A stretch of DNA of 61,080 nucleotides. Origin: a candidate division WOR-3 bacterium. Lineage in GTDB: Bacteria > Hydrothermota > Tepidihabitantia > Tepidihabitantales > Tepidihabitantaceae. The stretch is from positions 1 to 61,080 of the forward strand of contig VGIR01000008.1 of assembly GCA_016867815.1 (NCBI GenBank), given 5' to 3'. Under the pieces are notes generated by a model, which saw nothing but the letters and a program-made list of their open reading frames with translations, was not told where the DNA came from and did not search any database. This document shows positions 8,070-16,038 of the stretch, piece by piece. Position 1 is the first letter of the stretch; the number at the start of each line of letters is the position of its first letter. Position numbers and translations under genes: made by a program.

Positions 8070-8177
8070 CCAAATCCGCGCCAGCCCCTTGGCACACCGT
8101 GGACCGTGCAGCGCTCCTCGACACCTAGTCCTAGGGTTCTTCGCTGGTTGCTTCCAGTCAGAGTCACCCTCCGGATC

Positions 8178-8214
8178 TTCTTTGTGTCTTTGTGTCTTGG
8201 TGGTGGACTCCTGT
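8178..8214. repeat. Dispersed CTTTGTGTCTTGGTGG repeat copy
   Basis: Contains TTTGTGTCTTTGTGTC and TTGGTGGTGGA. The same wording recurs at 14030-14056 and, diverged, at 33401-33487 and near 58976. It is an intergenic repeat family of unknown function. Confidence 0.6.
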
Positions 8215-8240
8215 GTGGACTCTGATGGCCGCGAACGAGC

Positions 8241-8268
8241 TTGACTTGGCCAAGGTGAACACTATGCT
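8241..8268 (+). promoter_or_regulatory. Promoter of the sigma54-type activator gene
   Basis: TTGACT (8241-8246), 16-base spacer, TATGCT (8263-8268). The predicted transcript starts about 9 bases before ATG 8284, so the leader is very short. Confidence 0.6.
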
Positions 8269-8283
8269 GACCGCAGGTACGGC

Positions 8284-10965
8284 ATGAGTGGCGCAAACGG
8301 AGTACGAGACAAGCTACAGGCCCTGCGCGCGCGGGTAACGGCGGCTACTACCCCGGCTGAGCGCGTCAATTCCAAGCTGGAGCTGGCGGAGGAACTCTGG
8401 CACCGAGACCCGGTGGCCGCGCGACCGCTGTTCGAAGAGGTGGTTGCCGAAGCTGAAGCGGCGGGACTTGCGCCCAGAGCTGGCCGCGCCGCCTCCATCC
8501 TCTGCGAAATGCTGCGGCATGCCGGTGACCTGGAAGGCAGCGCTCGATACGCGGAACTCCTGCTCAGAGATGCGGACCGTTCGGGCAAACGAGATGACCG
8601 TGCCTGTGCGCTCAACCTGGTCGGTCTGATTCACCAGGAACGCGGGGAGCTGGACCAGGCCCTCGCCTGCTTCGAGGAGTTCCTGCGGCTCAGTCGGGAG
8701 ATCGGTTTCAAGAGGGGAGAGCAGCCGGCCCTGAACCAGCTCGCCGGCGTCCATGCGCTGCAGGGCGAGTTGGACAAGGCGCTCGGATACTATCAGCAGG
8801 CCCTGAGACTGACTGAGGAATCGAGCGACTTCTATGCCCGGGCGCTCCAGTTCCACAACGTCGGCTGGACTCTGGAGGCGATGGGCCGTTGGGCCGAGGC
8901 CACCGAGCACTTCCACCGCGCCGTCGCGCTCTGCGAGGAGCACGACAACCGCGACCTGCTGCTGGCCTGTCGGATGGCGCTGGGCGAGCTGGCTCTGAAG
9001 CGTTCGGACTACGACAACGCCGCCCTGGTGTTCCGCCATGTCATCGATGCGGCGCGCGAGATGAACCACTCGGGAGGGGTCTACCGCGAGGCGCTCTCGA
9101 ACCTGGGCTGGACGTACTTCCGGAATGGAGACCTGGCCCGGGCTGAGGAGACGCTGGCCGAGGCCGCGCGGCTGAGCCATGCTTCTGAAGACCGCTACCA
9201 GATTGCGACCTTCGGATGCCGCCGCGCCGAACTGGCACTCGCCCAGGGAAGACTCGATTCGGCCCGCGACCTGCTGGTCGAGGCCGCGCGTCAGGCATCG
9301 GCCCTGAAGCTGCGCAAGGAGCAAGGCGAGGTGCTGCGCGTCGAGGCGCTCCTCTCCGCGGCCCGTTCCGATGCAGGCCCGGCCCTCGATCTTTTCGCGC
9401 GCGCCGAGGCCGCGCAAGAACCGCTCGGGGACACGTACGAACTCGCCCAGGCCCGGCTGCAGCACGGGCGCCTGCTCTTTGAGCTCGAGCGAACGGCAGA
9501 GGCCCTGCCCCTGCTGCAAAACGCGGCCCGGACGTTCCGCCGCCTCGCCGTCGTCGCCGAAGCCGAAGAGGCGGGCCGGCTCTTGTACCGGATTGAGGTA
9601 CGCTCCGACCGCGACGCCGCCCTGCTTCAGGGGCTGTTCGGTATTGCCGCTCTGGGGCTTGTCCCGGAGCTCTTCATGGAACGCGCACTCTTCCTGCTCT
9701 GCGACAACCTCCGGTTCGAGCACGGCGCTGTCCTTCTGGATGGCCGGCCGGTCGCACTCAGGGGCAGGCCGGACCAGACACAAATCCCCGACCCTCGGAC
9801 GCCCCTCACCCAGTCCGACCTTGCCCTGTTCCTGCCGGTGAAGAAGGACCGTCGTCTTCTCGGTTCCCTCTGGCTGGGTCGTGGCCAGCCGCTTTCGGAA
9901 CGCGTCGACCGGGGTCTGCTGGAACTGGTCTCCCGCGCTCTCGCGCCGGAGTTCCAGAAACTTCTGGAACTGAAGAAGGTCGAAGCCGGCGGCGCGCCGG
10001 AGGTTCCCGGCCTGCGCTTTCGCGGCGTGGTTGGCAGCAACCCCGAAGTCCTCGACCTGCTCAATCTCGTCCCGCGCGTGGCCGCAACCCCCGTGCCGGT
10101 GCTGATACGGGGCGAGAGCGGCTCGGGCAAGGAACTCATTGCCCGGGCCCTGCACGATTCCGGCCCTCGCGCCGAACGGCCGTTTGTCACCGTCAACTGC
10201 GCGGCCGTGCCCGAGAACCTGCTCGAGGCGGAATTCTTCGGGGTCGAGGAGGGCGCGGCCACCGGCGTTGCCGCGCGGCCGGGCAAGTTCGAACTGGCCG
10301 ATACCGGGACGATCTTCCTCGATGAGATCGCGGACATGAGCCCGGCGCTGCAGGCAAGGCTGCTGCGTGCCATCGAAGACAAGACGATTACGCGGGTCGG
10401 CGGCTCCGGGGAGAAGCAGGTTGACGTCCGGGTCATCGCGGCCACCCATGCGGACCTGGACCTGCGCGAGCGCCAGGGTTTGTTCCGGCGCGACCTGCTC
10501 TACCGTCTCAACACGGTCCAGTTCCTGCTGCCGCCGCTGCGCCGGCGCCGCGAAGACCTGCCGGCGCTCACCGGCTACTTCATCGCCCGTACCGCCCAGG
10601 AATACTGCCGGCCCGTGCTCCGGGCAAGCGAAGCGGTCCTGGCCCTGTTCGCCACGTTTTCCTGGCCCGGGAACATCCGTCAGCTTCAGCACGTCATCGA
10701 ACGGGCCGTCATCCTCGCCTCCGGCCACAGGCTCGAGATTGCCGACCTTCCGCCCGAATTGAGACAGGCTCAGTTGGTGACAGCGGCGCCACCGGCCCCG
10801 GCCACGCGCGACGACCAGCGCAAGGTCGCCGACGAAGCAGAGCGGACCTGGCTGCTCAAGGCGATCGAGAGATCCCCCGACAACATGACCGAAGCCGCCA
10901 GGCTCAGCGGGTACAGCCGGGCTCAGTTCTATCGTCTGCTCCGCAAGCACCACCTCGGAGAATAG
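8284..10965 (+). CDS. TPR-containing sigma54-type AAA+ transcription activator
   Basis: A bacterial enhancer-binding protein. Residues of about 10-420 are a TPR array, probably sensing a protein partner. About 450-590 is a weak GAF-like domain. The AAA+ core follows, with Walker A GESGSGKE at 610, Walker B IFLDE near 674, and SWPGNIRQLQ. A Fis-type HTH ends the protein (MTEAARLSGYSRAQFYRLL). The sigma54-contact loop, normally GAFTGA, is GAATGV here (657-662). The loop's Phe is important for sigma54 contact in known activators, so contact may be altered. Three dyads and a -24/-12 promoter lie just downstream and are the obvious targets. No phosphoacceptor receiver domain is present. Confidence 0.9.
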   Translation: MSGANGVRDKLQALRARVTAATTPAERVNSKLELAEELWHRDPVAARPLFEEVVAEAEAAGLAPRAGRAASILCEMLRHAGDLEGSARYAELLLRDADRSGKRDDRACALNLVGLIHQERGELDQALACFEEFLRLSREIGFKRGEQPALNQLAGVHALQGELDKALGYYQQALRLTEESSDFYARALQFHNVGWTLEAMGRWAEATEHFHRAVALCEEHDNRDLLLACRMALGELALKRSDYDNAALVFRHVIDAAREMNHSGGVYREALSNLGWTYFRNGDLARAEETLAEAARLSHASEDRYQIATFGCRRAELALAQGRLDSARDLLVEAARQASALKLRKEQGEVLRVEALLSAARSDAGPALDLFARAEAAQEPLGDTYELAQARLQHGRLLFELERTAEALPLLQNAARTFRRLAVVAEAEEAGRLLYRIEVRSDRDAALLQGLFGIAALGLVPELFMERALFLLCDNLRFEHGAVLLDGRPVALRGRPDQTQIPDPRTPLTQSDLALFLPVKKDRRLLGSLWLGRGQPLSERVDRGLLELVSRALAPEFQKLLELKKVEAGGAPEVPGLRFRGVVGSNPEVLDLLNLVPRVAATPVPVLIRGESGSGKELIARALHDSGPRAERPFVTVNCAAVPENLLEAEFFGVEEGAATGVAARPGKFELADTGTIFLDEIADMSPALQARLLRAIEDKTITRVGGSGEKQVDVRVIAATHADLDLRERQGLFRRDLLYRLNTVQFLLPPLRRRREDLPALTGYFIARTAQEYCRPVLRASEAVLALFATFSWPGNIRQLQHVIERAVILASGHRLEIADLPPELRQAQLVTAAPPAPATRDDQRKVADEAERTWLLKAIERSPDNMTEAARLSGYSRAQFYRLLRKHHLGE

Positions 10966-11036
10966 CACGCGACCGGTGGCAGCGCGCCGCTGATCGTCAG
11001 ATCAGCCCACACGCTGCGCCGATATGGCCCGTCTTC

Positions 11037-11056
11037 CTGTCTCACTAGTGAGACAG
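11037..11056. promoter_or_regulatory. Dyad operator 1, perfect 20-bp palindrome
   Basis: CTGTCTCACTAGTGAGACAG is a perfect palindrome. Its core TGTCTC-N6-GAGACA recurs twice downstream. The centre lies about 209 bases upstream of the predicted sigma54 start near 11256, a normal enhancer distance. Confidence 0.75.
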
Positions 11057-11076
11057 TGTCTCATCAGCGAGACACT
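11055..11076. promoter_or_regulatory. Dyad operator 2
   Basis: AGTGTCTC and GAGACACT arms, 8 bp each, flank six bases. The centre is 19 bases (about two helical turns) from operator 1, so two activator dimers would bind the same face of the DNA. Confidence 0.7.
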
Positions 11077-11138
11077 ATCACCAAGTCAACCTAAGTCAGG
11101 CAGAACATAGCCTTATAACGTGGGCAACTTCGAAGTGA

Positions 11139-11158
11139 CTGTCTCATTCACGAGACAG
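11139..11158. promoter_or_regulatory. Dyad operator 3
   Basis: CTGTCTC-N6-GAGACAG, 7-bp arms with the same core as operators 1 and 2. The centre is about 107 bases upstream of the predicted sigma54 transcription start. Confidence 0.7.
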
Positions 11159-11229
11159 ATGATTAGGCGGTCTCTTGCTCATTGCGGCTATGATATTGAG
11201 ATAAGCGTAGTTAGCGCTACAGCGAGATG

Positions 11230-11245
11230 CGGCACGGATCATGCA
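11230..11245 (+). promoter_or_regulatory. Sigma54 (-24/-12) promoter
   Basis: CGGCACGGATCATGCA matches the sigma54 consensus TGGCACG-N4-TTGCA at ten of twelve defined positions. The invariant GG (11231-11232) and GC (11243-11244) are correctly spaced. The predicted start is near 11256. Confidence 0.65.
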
Positions 11246-11260
11246 CTCGTGAGAACTGGA

Positions 11261-11431
11261 ATGAAGAGACTAGTATCGGTGGTTCTGGCCGATGTCTACA
11301 ATGACTTCGACTGCCTGCGCGTCACCGGCATGTTGGCGCGATTTTGGTGGGTAGGATGCCAGCCCTGCACGGGCATCCTGCAGACGAAAAGAACAAAAGG
11401 GTGCGGCGGCATCGCCGCACCCTGGAAATGA
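11261..11431 (+). CDS. Possible 56-residue small protein in the sigma54 transcript
   Basis: ATG 11261 lies about five bases after the predicted sigma54 transcription start and opens a 56-codon frame. The peptide has a hydrophobic, Trp-containing middle (MLARFWWVGCQPC) and a Cys/Gly-rich end (KGCGGIAAPWK). Two strong hairpins (11353-11379 and 11399-11422) lie inside the frame, which argues equally for a structured RNA. No ribosome site is evident. I do not recognise it. Confidence 0.25.
   Translation: MKRLVSVVLADVYNDFDCLRVTGMLARFWWVGCQPCTGILQTKRTKGCGGIAAPWK
11353..11379 (+). other. RNA hairpin 1 in the sigma54 leader
   Basis: AGGATGCC (11353-11360) pairs with GGCATCCT (11372-11379) across an 11-base loop. 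It is one of two tandem hairpins between the -24/-12 promoter and the gene at 11493. Confidence 0.5.
11399..11422 (+). terminator. Strong GC hairpin upstream of the unknown gene
   Basis: GGGTGCGGCG (11399-11408) pairs perfectly with CGCCGCACCC (11413-11422) over a GCAT loop. An A-rich stretch precedes it and no T run follows. It could end a small RNA or act as an attenuator before the gene at 11493. Confidence 0.5.
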
Positions 11432-11492
11432 GGAGACTGTGACCAGCTTAGCTCTCAATGACTATGCATCCAGTTTGGGGCGAGGGGAAGAG

Positions 11493-11993
11493 ATGAAGTA
11501 CCTCATGCCGCTGCGGACCACGGAGTATGTCGACGTGGTCGCCCGGGCCGCGGAGCTCGGAATCCGGGCTCCGGTCGGGATAGCGCTCCTGCCCGGGAAC
11601 TTCATGACAGCGGCGAGCGCGGCCGAACTCCGCTACCATGAAGCGGCGCCGCACCTGCGGTCGGCCTGGCGGAGCATCGGGCTCATTGACGGCGGTCCCT
11701 ATCGTGGACCGCGCGAGCATGCGGCCGGAGCGGGCGGTGCCTTGGACCCGAAGGCTTCGCTCGTAGTCTTCTTCGGCTCCGGTCTGCGCACCAGCCCGGC
11801 CCGGCTGATCACACTAGCTTTCGGCATGATTGTTTCCGTCCTTACGCTGCGCCCCGACTGCGAGGGTTCCCGGGAGATCAGGCTCGATGCCGTGGTCGAA
11901 CGGCCGGACGGCAGCTATGCGTGCTTTGAATACCGGGGCGACGGCTATGAGCTCTTCGCCCTGGCCCAGGCGGTGCGAGAGACCTGGACGTAG
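11493..11993 (+). CDS. Unknown protein downstream of the sigma54-type promoter
   Basis: A 166-residue protein I do not recognise. ATG 11493 is preferred because GAGGGG precedes it by five bases. GTG 11439, also behind an AGGAG, would add 18 residues. The middle (SLVVFFGSGLRTSPARLITLAFGMIVSVLTLRP) is hydrophobic enough for one membrane-associated helix. The C-terminal part has beta-rich character (IRLDAVVERPDGSYACFEYRGDG). It is the first clear gene after the -24/-12 promoter and three dyads, so it is the likely regulated target. A hairpin at 12038-12076 ends the unit. Confidence 0.55.
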   Translation: MKYLMPLRTTEYVDVVARAAELGIRAPVGIALLPGNFMTAASAAELRYHEAAPHLRSAWRSIGLIDGGPYRGPREHAAGAGGALDPKASLVVFFGSGLRTSPARLITLAFGMIVSVLTLRPDCEGSREIRLDAVVERPDGSYACFEYRGDGYELFALAQAVRETWT

Positions 11994-12037
11994 AATCGTG
12001 CCCGTGACGGCGACTGACACCATGCCTCCTAGTAGAA

Positions 12038-12076
12038 GGCCCGGCCGGCACCTACGCCTGGGCTGCCGGCCGGGCC
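12038..12076 (+). terminator. Terminator-like 13-bp hairpin
   Basis: GGCCCGGCCGGCA (12038-12050) pairs perfectly with TGCCGGCCGGGCC (12064-12076) about 45 bases after the unknown gene. It lacks a T tract, like most hairpins here. Confidence 0.5.
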
Positions 12077-12332
12077 GGTCGCAGCCAGGCGCGGGACGCA
12101 GATGTCTCCGCGACTCAGCTGCGCTTGAGGAGAGGACTGGGGTGCTATCGTTCGTCGAGTCCGGGCACTGCGAATGACCTTGTCCGTGTAGAGCAGAGAC
12201 AAGCCGCAATCCGGCGCGGGGCGCCGAGAAGGCGACAGGGAAGCGGTCGGGAGGATGGAGTCGAGACCGCTCGAGCTCAAAGGTCCTCTTGATCGGCACG
12301 CCGGAGGCGGCAGAAGGAAGAAGGAGGAAAGG

Positions 12333-13868
12333 ATGCGAAGGAAGCTGACAATGCTCCTTGCGCTCGCAGGGCTGCTCACGACGGCCCTGTCGGTGACCTG
12401 GGGTCCCGCTGCGGGGATCACCAACAACAGGCTCGAAAACGTCACGTACAGCAGCAACGCCCACAAGGTCGTCTACGGTCAGGACGGCGTAGGACACTTG
12501 GTGTGGTTTGACAACGGCGGCGGAGTGGGGGCGAGCGCGGTCTACTACAAGCGCTACTATCCCAAGACGGGCTGGACAAGCGAGCTGAAGCTGAACAACA
12601 ACGGCGCTTATCCCGCGATTGCGCTCGACGCCAACGGCAGAGACATCCACGTTGTCTGGTCGGGCTACAAGAAGGTCGGAAGCACGAACTTCCACATTCT
12701 CTACCAGAAGTGTGTACCCGGAAAGTCAAGCACCGGTGGCTGGGTCGGCAATCCGACTGACCTCTGTGACAACATCACTGGTCATTCCCACGCGTATCCG
12801 GCTGCGGCCTGCGGACCAAACGGCCAGGTTGTGGTAACCTGGATGGAATCCTGGGGAACCGGAGCGGAACTGATGCGGACATACTGCTTCCGGGAGTTCA
12901 TGAATGGAGCGTGGCAGCCTCAGCAGCAGATCGAGGAGCCGATACCAAGTTATCGGTGGAACCCGTCCATCGCCACATTCGGCAGCGGAAGCGTGTTTGT
13001 GGCCTACTACGGCAGCACTTCGCTGGAACCCAGGGATGAATTTCACGTCTACGTGAACGAACGTTTGGGGACCACATGGCAGGGATGGCAGAACGTGACG
13101 AGTTCGGTAGGCTATCCGGACTCCTTCATAACTCCGCACATTGAGGTCGACCCAGCGACCGGTAATCCTCACGTTGTATGCCACAGTTACTCGATAAGTG
13201 TGTCAGGAAGCGACACGACCAGATACTACCACATCTACCATGCCTTCCGGAGCGGCGGCACATGGTCGATTCCCGAGATGATATCGGACGGCGAGGCCAT
13301 CGCCGATGCCTCCCCGAGCATGGACTTTGGCGCAGACGGAACAGCCCACGCCATCTGGAAACAGGCGGTTCCAGACCGCGCCGTGGAATACAGCTTCCGT
13401 GACCCGACTACCGGCGTTTGGGTAGTACCGACTTCGGTCACCAGCAGCGACGATCTCTCATTCTACAGCCCCAGTCTGACGGTTGGCCCCGGAGGCGTTT
13501 TGTACGGGGTCTGGACAAGATACGATGCCAGTGCCAAGTACGCCTACCAGATCTGGGGCAGCAATACGGGGAGCTCGAGCGGCGGCCAAGCCGGCCCGAG
13601 CGCGATGGCCAATGGGGTAGCGCTTGACGTCTCGCCCAATCCGGTTACCCGCGGAATGCTGGTTAGCTACGGCTTGCCGGCAGCGGGCAACGTTTCGCTG
13701 CGGCTCTACGATGTGAGCGGCGTCTTGGTGAAGACGGTGGATTGCGGGCAGCAGTCGTCAGGCAACCACACCGTCTCAGTTTCGAGGCAGGGCCTCGCGC
13801 GGGGCGCGTACGTCCTCAAACTCGACACCGGCGTCGGCAGCGTGACCCGGAAGGTCGTTGTTGAGTAG
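12333..13868 (+). CDS. Secreted beta-propeller-like protein with T9SS-type sorting tail
   Basis: A 511-residue exported protein. ATG 12333 follows a very strong ribosome site (GGAGGAAAGG) and is followed by a signal peptide (RRKLTMLLALAGLLTTAL). A longer frame from 12255 is not needed. The body has repeated motifs of sialidase-like propellers, with recurring short patterns such as GQDGVGHLVWF, ANGRDIHVVWSG and GADGTAHAIWK. The last 75 residues are a T9SS type A/FlgD-like tail: DVSPNPV, then SLRLYDVSGVLVKTV, ending GAYVLKLDTG and KVVVE. The ligand is unknown. It has its own terminator. Confidence 0.75.
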   Translation: MRRKLTMLLALAGLLTTALSVTWGPAAGITNNRLENVTYSSNAHKVVYGQDGVGHLVWFDNGGGVGASAVYYKRYYPKTGWTSELKLNNNGAYPAIALDANGRDIHVVWSGYKKVGSTNFHILYQKCVPGKSSTGGWVGNPTDLCDNITGHSHAYPAAACGPNGQVVVTWMESWGTGAELMRTYCFREFMNGAWQPQQQIEEPIPSYRWNPSIATFGSGSVFVAYYGSTSLEPRDEFHVYVNERLGTTWQGWQNVTSSVGYPDSFITPHIEVDPATGNPHVVCHSYSISVSGSDTTRYYHIYHAFRSGGTWSIPEMISDGEAIADASPSMDFGADGTAHAIWKQAVPDRAVEYSFRDPTTGVWVVPTSVTSSDDLSFYSPSLTVGPGGVLYGVWTRYDASAKYAYQIWGSNTGSSSGGQAGPSAMANGVALDVSPNPVTRGMLVSYGLPAAGNVSLRLYDVSGVLVKTVDCGQQSSGNHTVSVSRQGLARGAYVLKLDTGVGSVTRKVVVE

Positions 13869-13891
13869 TACTAGAGCTCATTCTGAGGATT

Positions 13892-13920
13892 GCGGACGGG
13901 GCCCTTCCGGCCCCGTCCGC
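13892..13920 (+). terminator. Rho-independent-type terminator
   Basis: A perfect 12-bp stem, GCGGACGGGGCC (13892-13903) with its complement (13909-13920), over a 5-base loop, 24 bases after the propeller gene. Confidence 0.7.
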
Positions 13921-13973
13921 TCGGGCGTGTGTCGACGACCTCGTGCCATCTTCAGACCCCAGACCCGAGACTG

Positions 13974-14056
13974 AACCACGAGGACACCAAGGTCAAGCGA
14001 ATGGGAGTATCTCACCTCCGCACCGCCTTTGTGCCTTTGTGTCTTGGTGGTGAGTT
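13974..14056. repeat. Dispersed repeat with self-complementary ends
   Basis: It begins AACCACGAGGACACCAAGG and ends TTTGTGTCTTGGTGGTGAGTT, so its ends can pair. Related copies lie at 8178 and 33401. The interval 13869-14229 otherwise holds only the terminator at 13892 and a promoter at 14088. A 60-codon open frame across the repeat looks like repeat translation, not a gene. Confidence 0.6.
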
Positions 14057-14087
14057 CCTATGTCGGGTATAGGGTTAGGTGTTGTGC

Positions 14088-14117
14088 TTGACACGCATAG
14101 TGGGCAATATGTAGAAT
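14088..14117 (+). promoter_or_regulatory. Candidate promoter of the S41-LVIVD-S41 cluster
   Basis: TTGACA (14088-14093), 18-base spacer, TAGAAT (14112-14117). The spacer is two bases longer than the 16 typical here, so confidence is moderate. Confidence 0.45.
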
Positions 14118-14229
14118 ACCGCGTTCGAAAGGGGGTCCGCGCAGTGGGCACGCGGACCATGACAGGCTGGGGCCAGTGCAGTCGGCGCCAGATGGGTCCG
14201 ATTGTGCTGAGCCTCCAGAAGGAGGCAAG

Positions 14230-16029
14230 TTGAGGCGTACGTTCGTACTTGCGGCCGCAACGGCCGCGCTCGTGTCCGCCGCTCTTTGGGCCGAACCGAT
14301 AGACCGCCTGTCCGAGCCACTACCGGCCGCCATACCGGACTGGCTGGACGCGCCGACGTTGGGTAGTTCCCCGCCACCCCACTGGATTCCTAAGCAAACC
14401 GGGCACTACGACTCGACCGACTGGCGACGGGTGATAGACTCCACCTGGGGATCGGGACTACCGGTCGATGAGAAGCTGGCCATCTTCGACATGTTTTGGG
14501 ACACGGTGGACGCCAAGTACGCCTGCTTCCACAACCTCGACGTCAATTGGGACTCGCTGCGGACGGTCTACAGGTCGGAGATCGAGGACACGGTCAGCCG
14601 CGGTAGGTTCGCCGCAATCATGAACCACCTCGGGTGGGCTCTCAGGGATGCGCACACGTATGTCCGTGACTGGGACGTGAACTACTATGCTCAGTTGCTG
14701 CCCGGCGTGCCGCTGTGGGTCATCGGCGGCTGGGGCGATGTCAGCCACTTCGGTGCCGGGTTGACGCCCCTGCCCGATAGCTCCTTGCTGGTCTATCGTG
14801 TGGTGCCGGACCATCCGCTCGGGCTTGAGCGTAGCGACGTGGTTCTCGGCTACGACGGTCGAAGGTGGACCGAAGTCCTCCGGGAGCTCAAGGAAGCCGA
14901 ACTGCCGATGCACGTGAACTACATCTATGGCAGTTGCAGCACCGCAGTGACGCATGCGCTGCTCAATGCTGCCGGCGAGAACTGGCACCTGTTCGACACC
15001 ATCGACATCGTGAAGTACACCTCCGGCGACACAGTGCACCTGCCGACTTCCCTGCTGGCCGATGACACCATGCACCTCTTTGCCACCGAGCAACTGGATA
15101 TCCCCGGCGTGACCATGCCCAGTTCCGACTCCAATCCATCGGTCACCTTCGGCGTTGTCAGCGGGAGGCTAATCGGCTACATCTACGGCTGGCGGTGGTG
15201 GACGGCCACCGTATCGACCGAGTTCTACAATGCGATAAACGCGCTGCTCAGGATTTCGGGGCTCAAGGGCATCGTTATTGACTTCCGATACAACGAAGGC
15301 GGCGGATTCTTCAAGAGCAACCGTGGGCTGGCGTTGTTGTTCAAGGACTCAACGCCGACCATCTGCTTCTCGGCGCGGAACAGCCCCGGCAACCACTTCT
15401 CAATGGCGATCTACGACCCAGGTGACGCGAACGTCATTCCCGGCAACGGGATAGGCTTCGACAAGCCGATTGCCGTGCTGGTCGGACCGGCTGCGGTCAG
15501 CTCCGGTGACCATGTGGCGTACCGGATGACGTTTCACCCCCGGGTCAGGACTTTCGGCAGGTCCATCAGCACCACGTTCAATTCCCCGACCGGACTTGAT
15601 ATTGACAGTGGTTGGGGAGCGAGCTACGCAGTGGGCGAGGCAAGTCCGGTCTCCGACCCGACGTACTTCCTGACACGCAGGGAGTTCCCGGTGGACGTTC
15701 CGGTCTGGCACACACGCAGCGCCGTGGCTCGAGGTGAAGACACCGTGGTGACGGTGGCAATGGCCTGGATCGACAGCGTGGCAGGAGTGGCAGAGAGCCC
15801 CAAGCCGCAAGCCGCAAGCTACGCGCTGGAACCGACCATTGTGCGCGGGGTGCTGTTCCTGCCGAAGAGCGCAAGCTCAAGCTCAAGCACAAGCTGCCTG
15901 CTGGATATCAGCGGGCGGAAGGTTATGGTTCTAGAACCGGGCGCGAATGATGTGTCGCGATTGAGCCCCGGAGTCTACTTCATCAGAGGACCGAGGACCG
16001 AAGTCTGCAAGATTGCTCTAACAAGGTAG
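14230..16029 (+). CDS. Secreted S41-family peptidase with short sorting tail (copy 1)
   Basis: A 599-residue exported protease of the C-terminal-processing/tricorn-like S41 family. TTG 14230 is chosen because GGAGG precedes it by four bases and a signal peptide starts right there (RRTFVLAAATAALVSAALWA). A core-domain landmark is IVIDFRYNEGGG near residue 358. The likely nucleophile lies in VGPAAVSSGDHVA, matching the family S-x-x-E/D pattern. The C-terminus has a 60-residue tail (EPTIVRGVLFLP, then LLDISGRKV, PGANDVSRLSPGVYF) shared with the next two genes. A Ser/Gln/Ala-rich linker is encoded by CAAGCN-type hexamer repeats. Nine bases separate it from the LVIVD gene. Confidence 0.8.
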   Translation: MRRTFVLAAATAALVSAALWAEPIDRLSEPLPAAIPDWLDAPTLGSSPPPHWIPKQTGHYDSTDWRRVIDSTWGSGLPVDEKLAIFDMFWDTVDAKYACFHNLDVNWDSLRTVYRSEIEDTVSRGRFAAIMNHLGWALRDAHTYVRDWDVNYYAQLLPGVPLWVIGGWGDVSHFGAGLTPLPDSSLLVYRVVPDHPLGLERSDVVLGYDGRRWTEVLRELKEAELPMHVNYIYGSCSTAVTHALLNAAGENWHLFDTIDIVKYTSGDTVHLPTSLLADDTMHLFATEQLDIPGVTMPSSDSNPSVTFGVVSGRLIGYIYGWRWWTATVSTEFYNAINALLRISGLKGIVIDFRYNEGGGFFKSNRGLALLFKDSTPTICFSARNSPGNHFSMAIYDPGDANVIPGNGIGFDKPIAVLVGPAAVSSGDHVAYRMTFHPRVRTFGRSISTTFNSPTGLDIDSGWGASYAVGEASPVSDPTYFLTRREFPVDVPVWHTRSAVARGEDTVVTVAMAWIDSVAGVAESPKPQAASYALEPTIVRGVLFLPKSASSSSSTSCLLDISGRKVMVLEPGANDVSRLSPGVYFIRGPRTEVCKIALTR

Positions 16030-16038
16030 GAGGGAAAC

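Noticed and set aside
8314-10968. An 884-codon open frame antisense to the sigma54-type activator
   Set aside because: It is a GC-driven mirror of the true gene. It lacks a domain pattern and ribosome site, whereas the forward frame has Walker and HTH motifs.
11120-11260. Upstream part of the 103-codon frame that ends at 11431
   Set aside because: It covers operator 3 and the -24/-12 promoter, so coding is unlikely there. Only the part from ATG 11261 is kept as a weak candidate.
13890-14072. A 60-codon frame containing NHEDTK
   Set aside because: It is a translation of the dispersed fold-back repeat and the terminator, seen as non-coding elsewhere.
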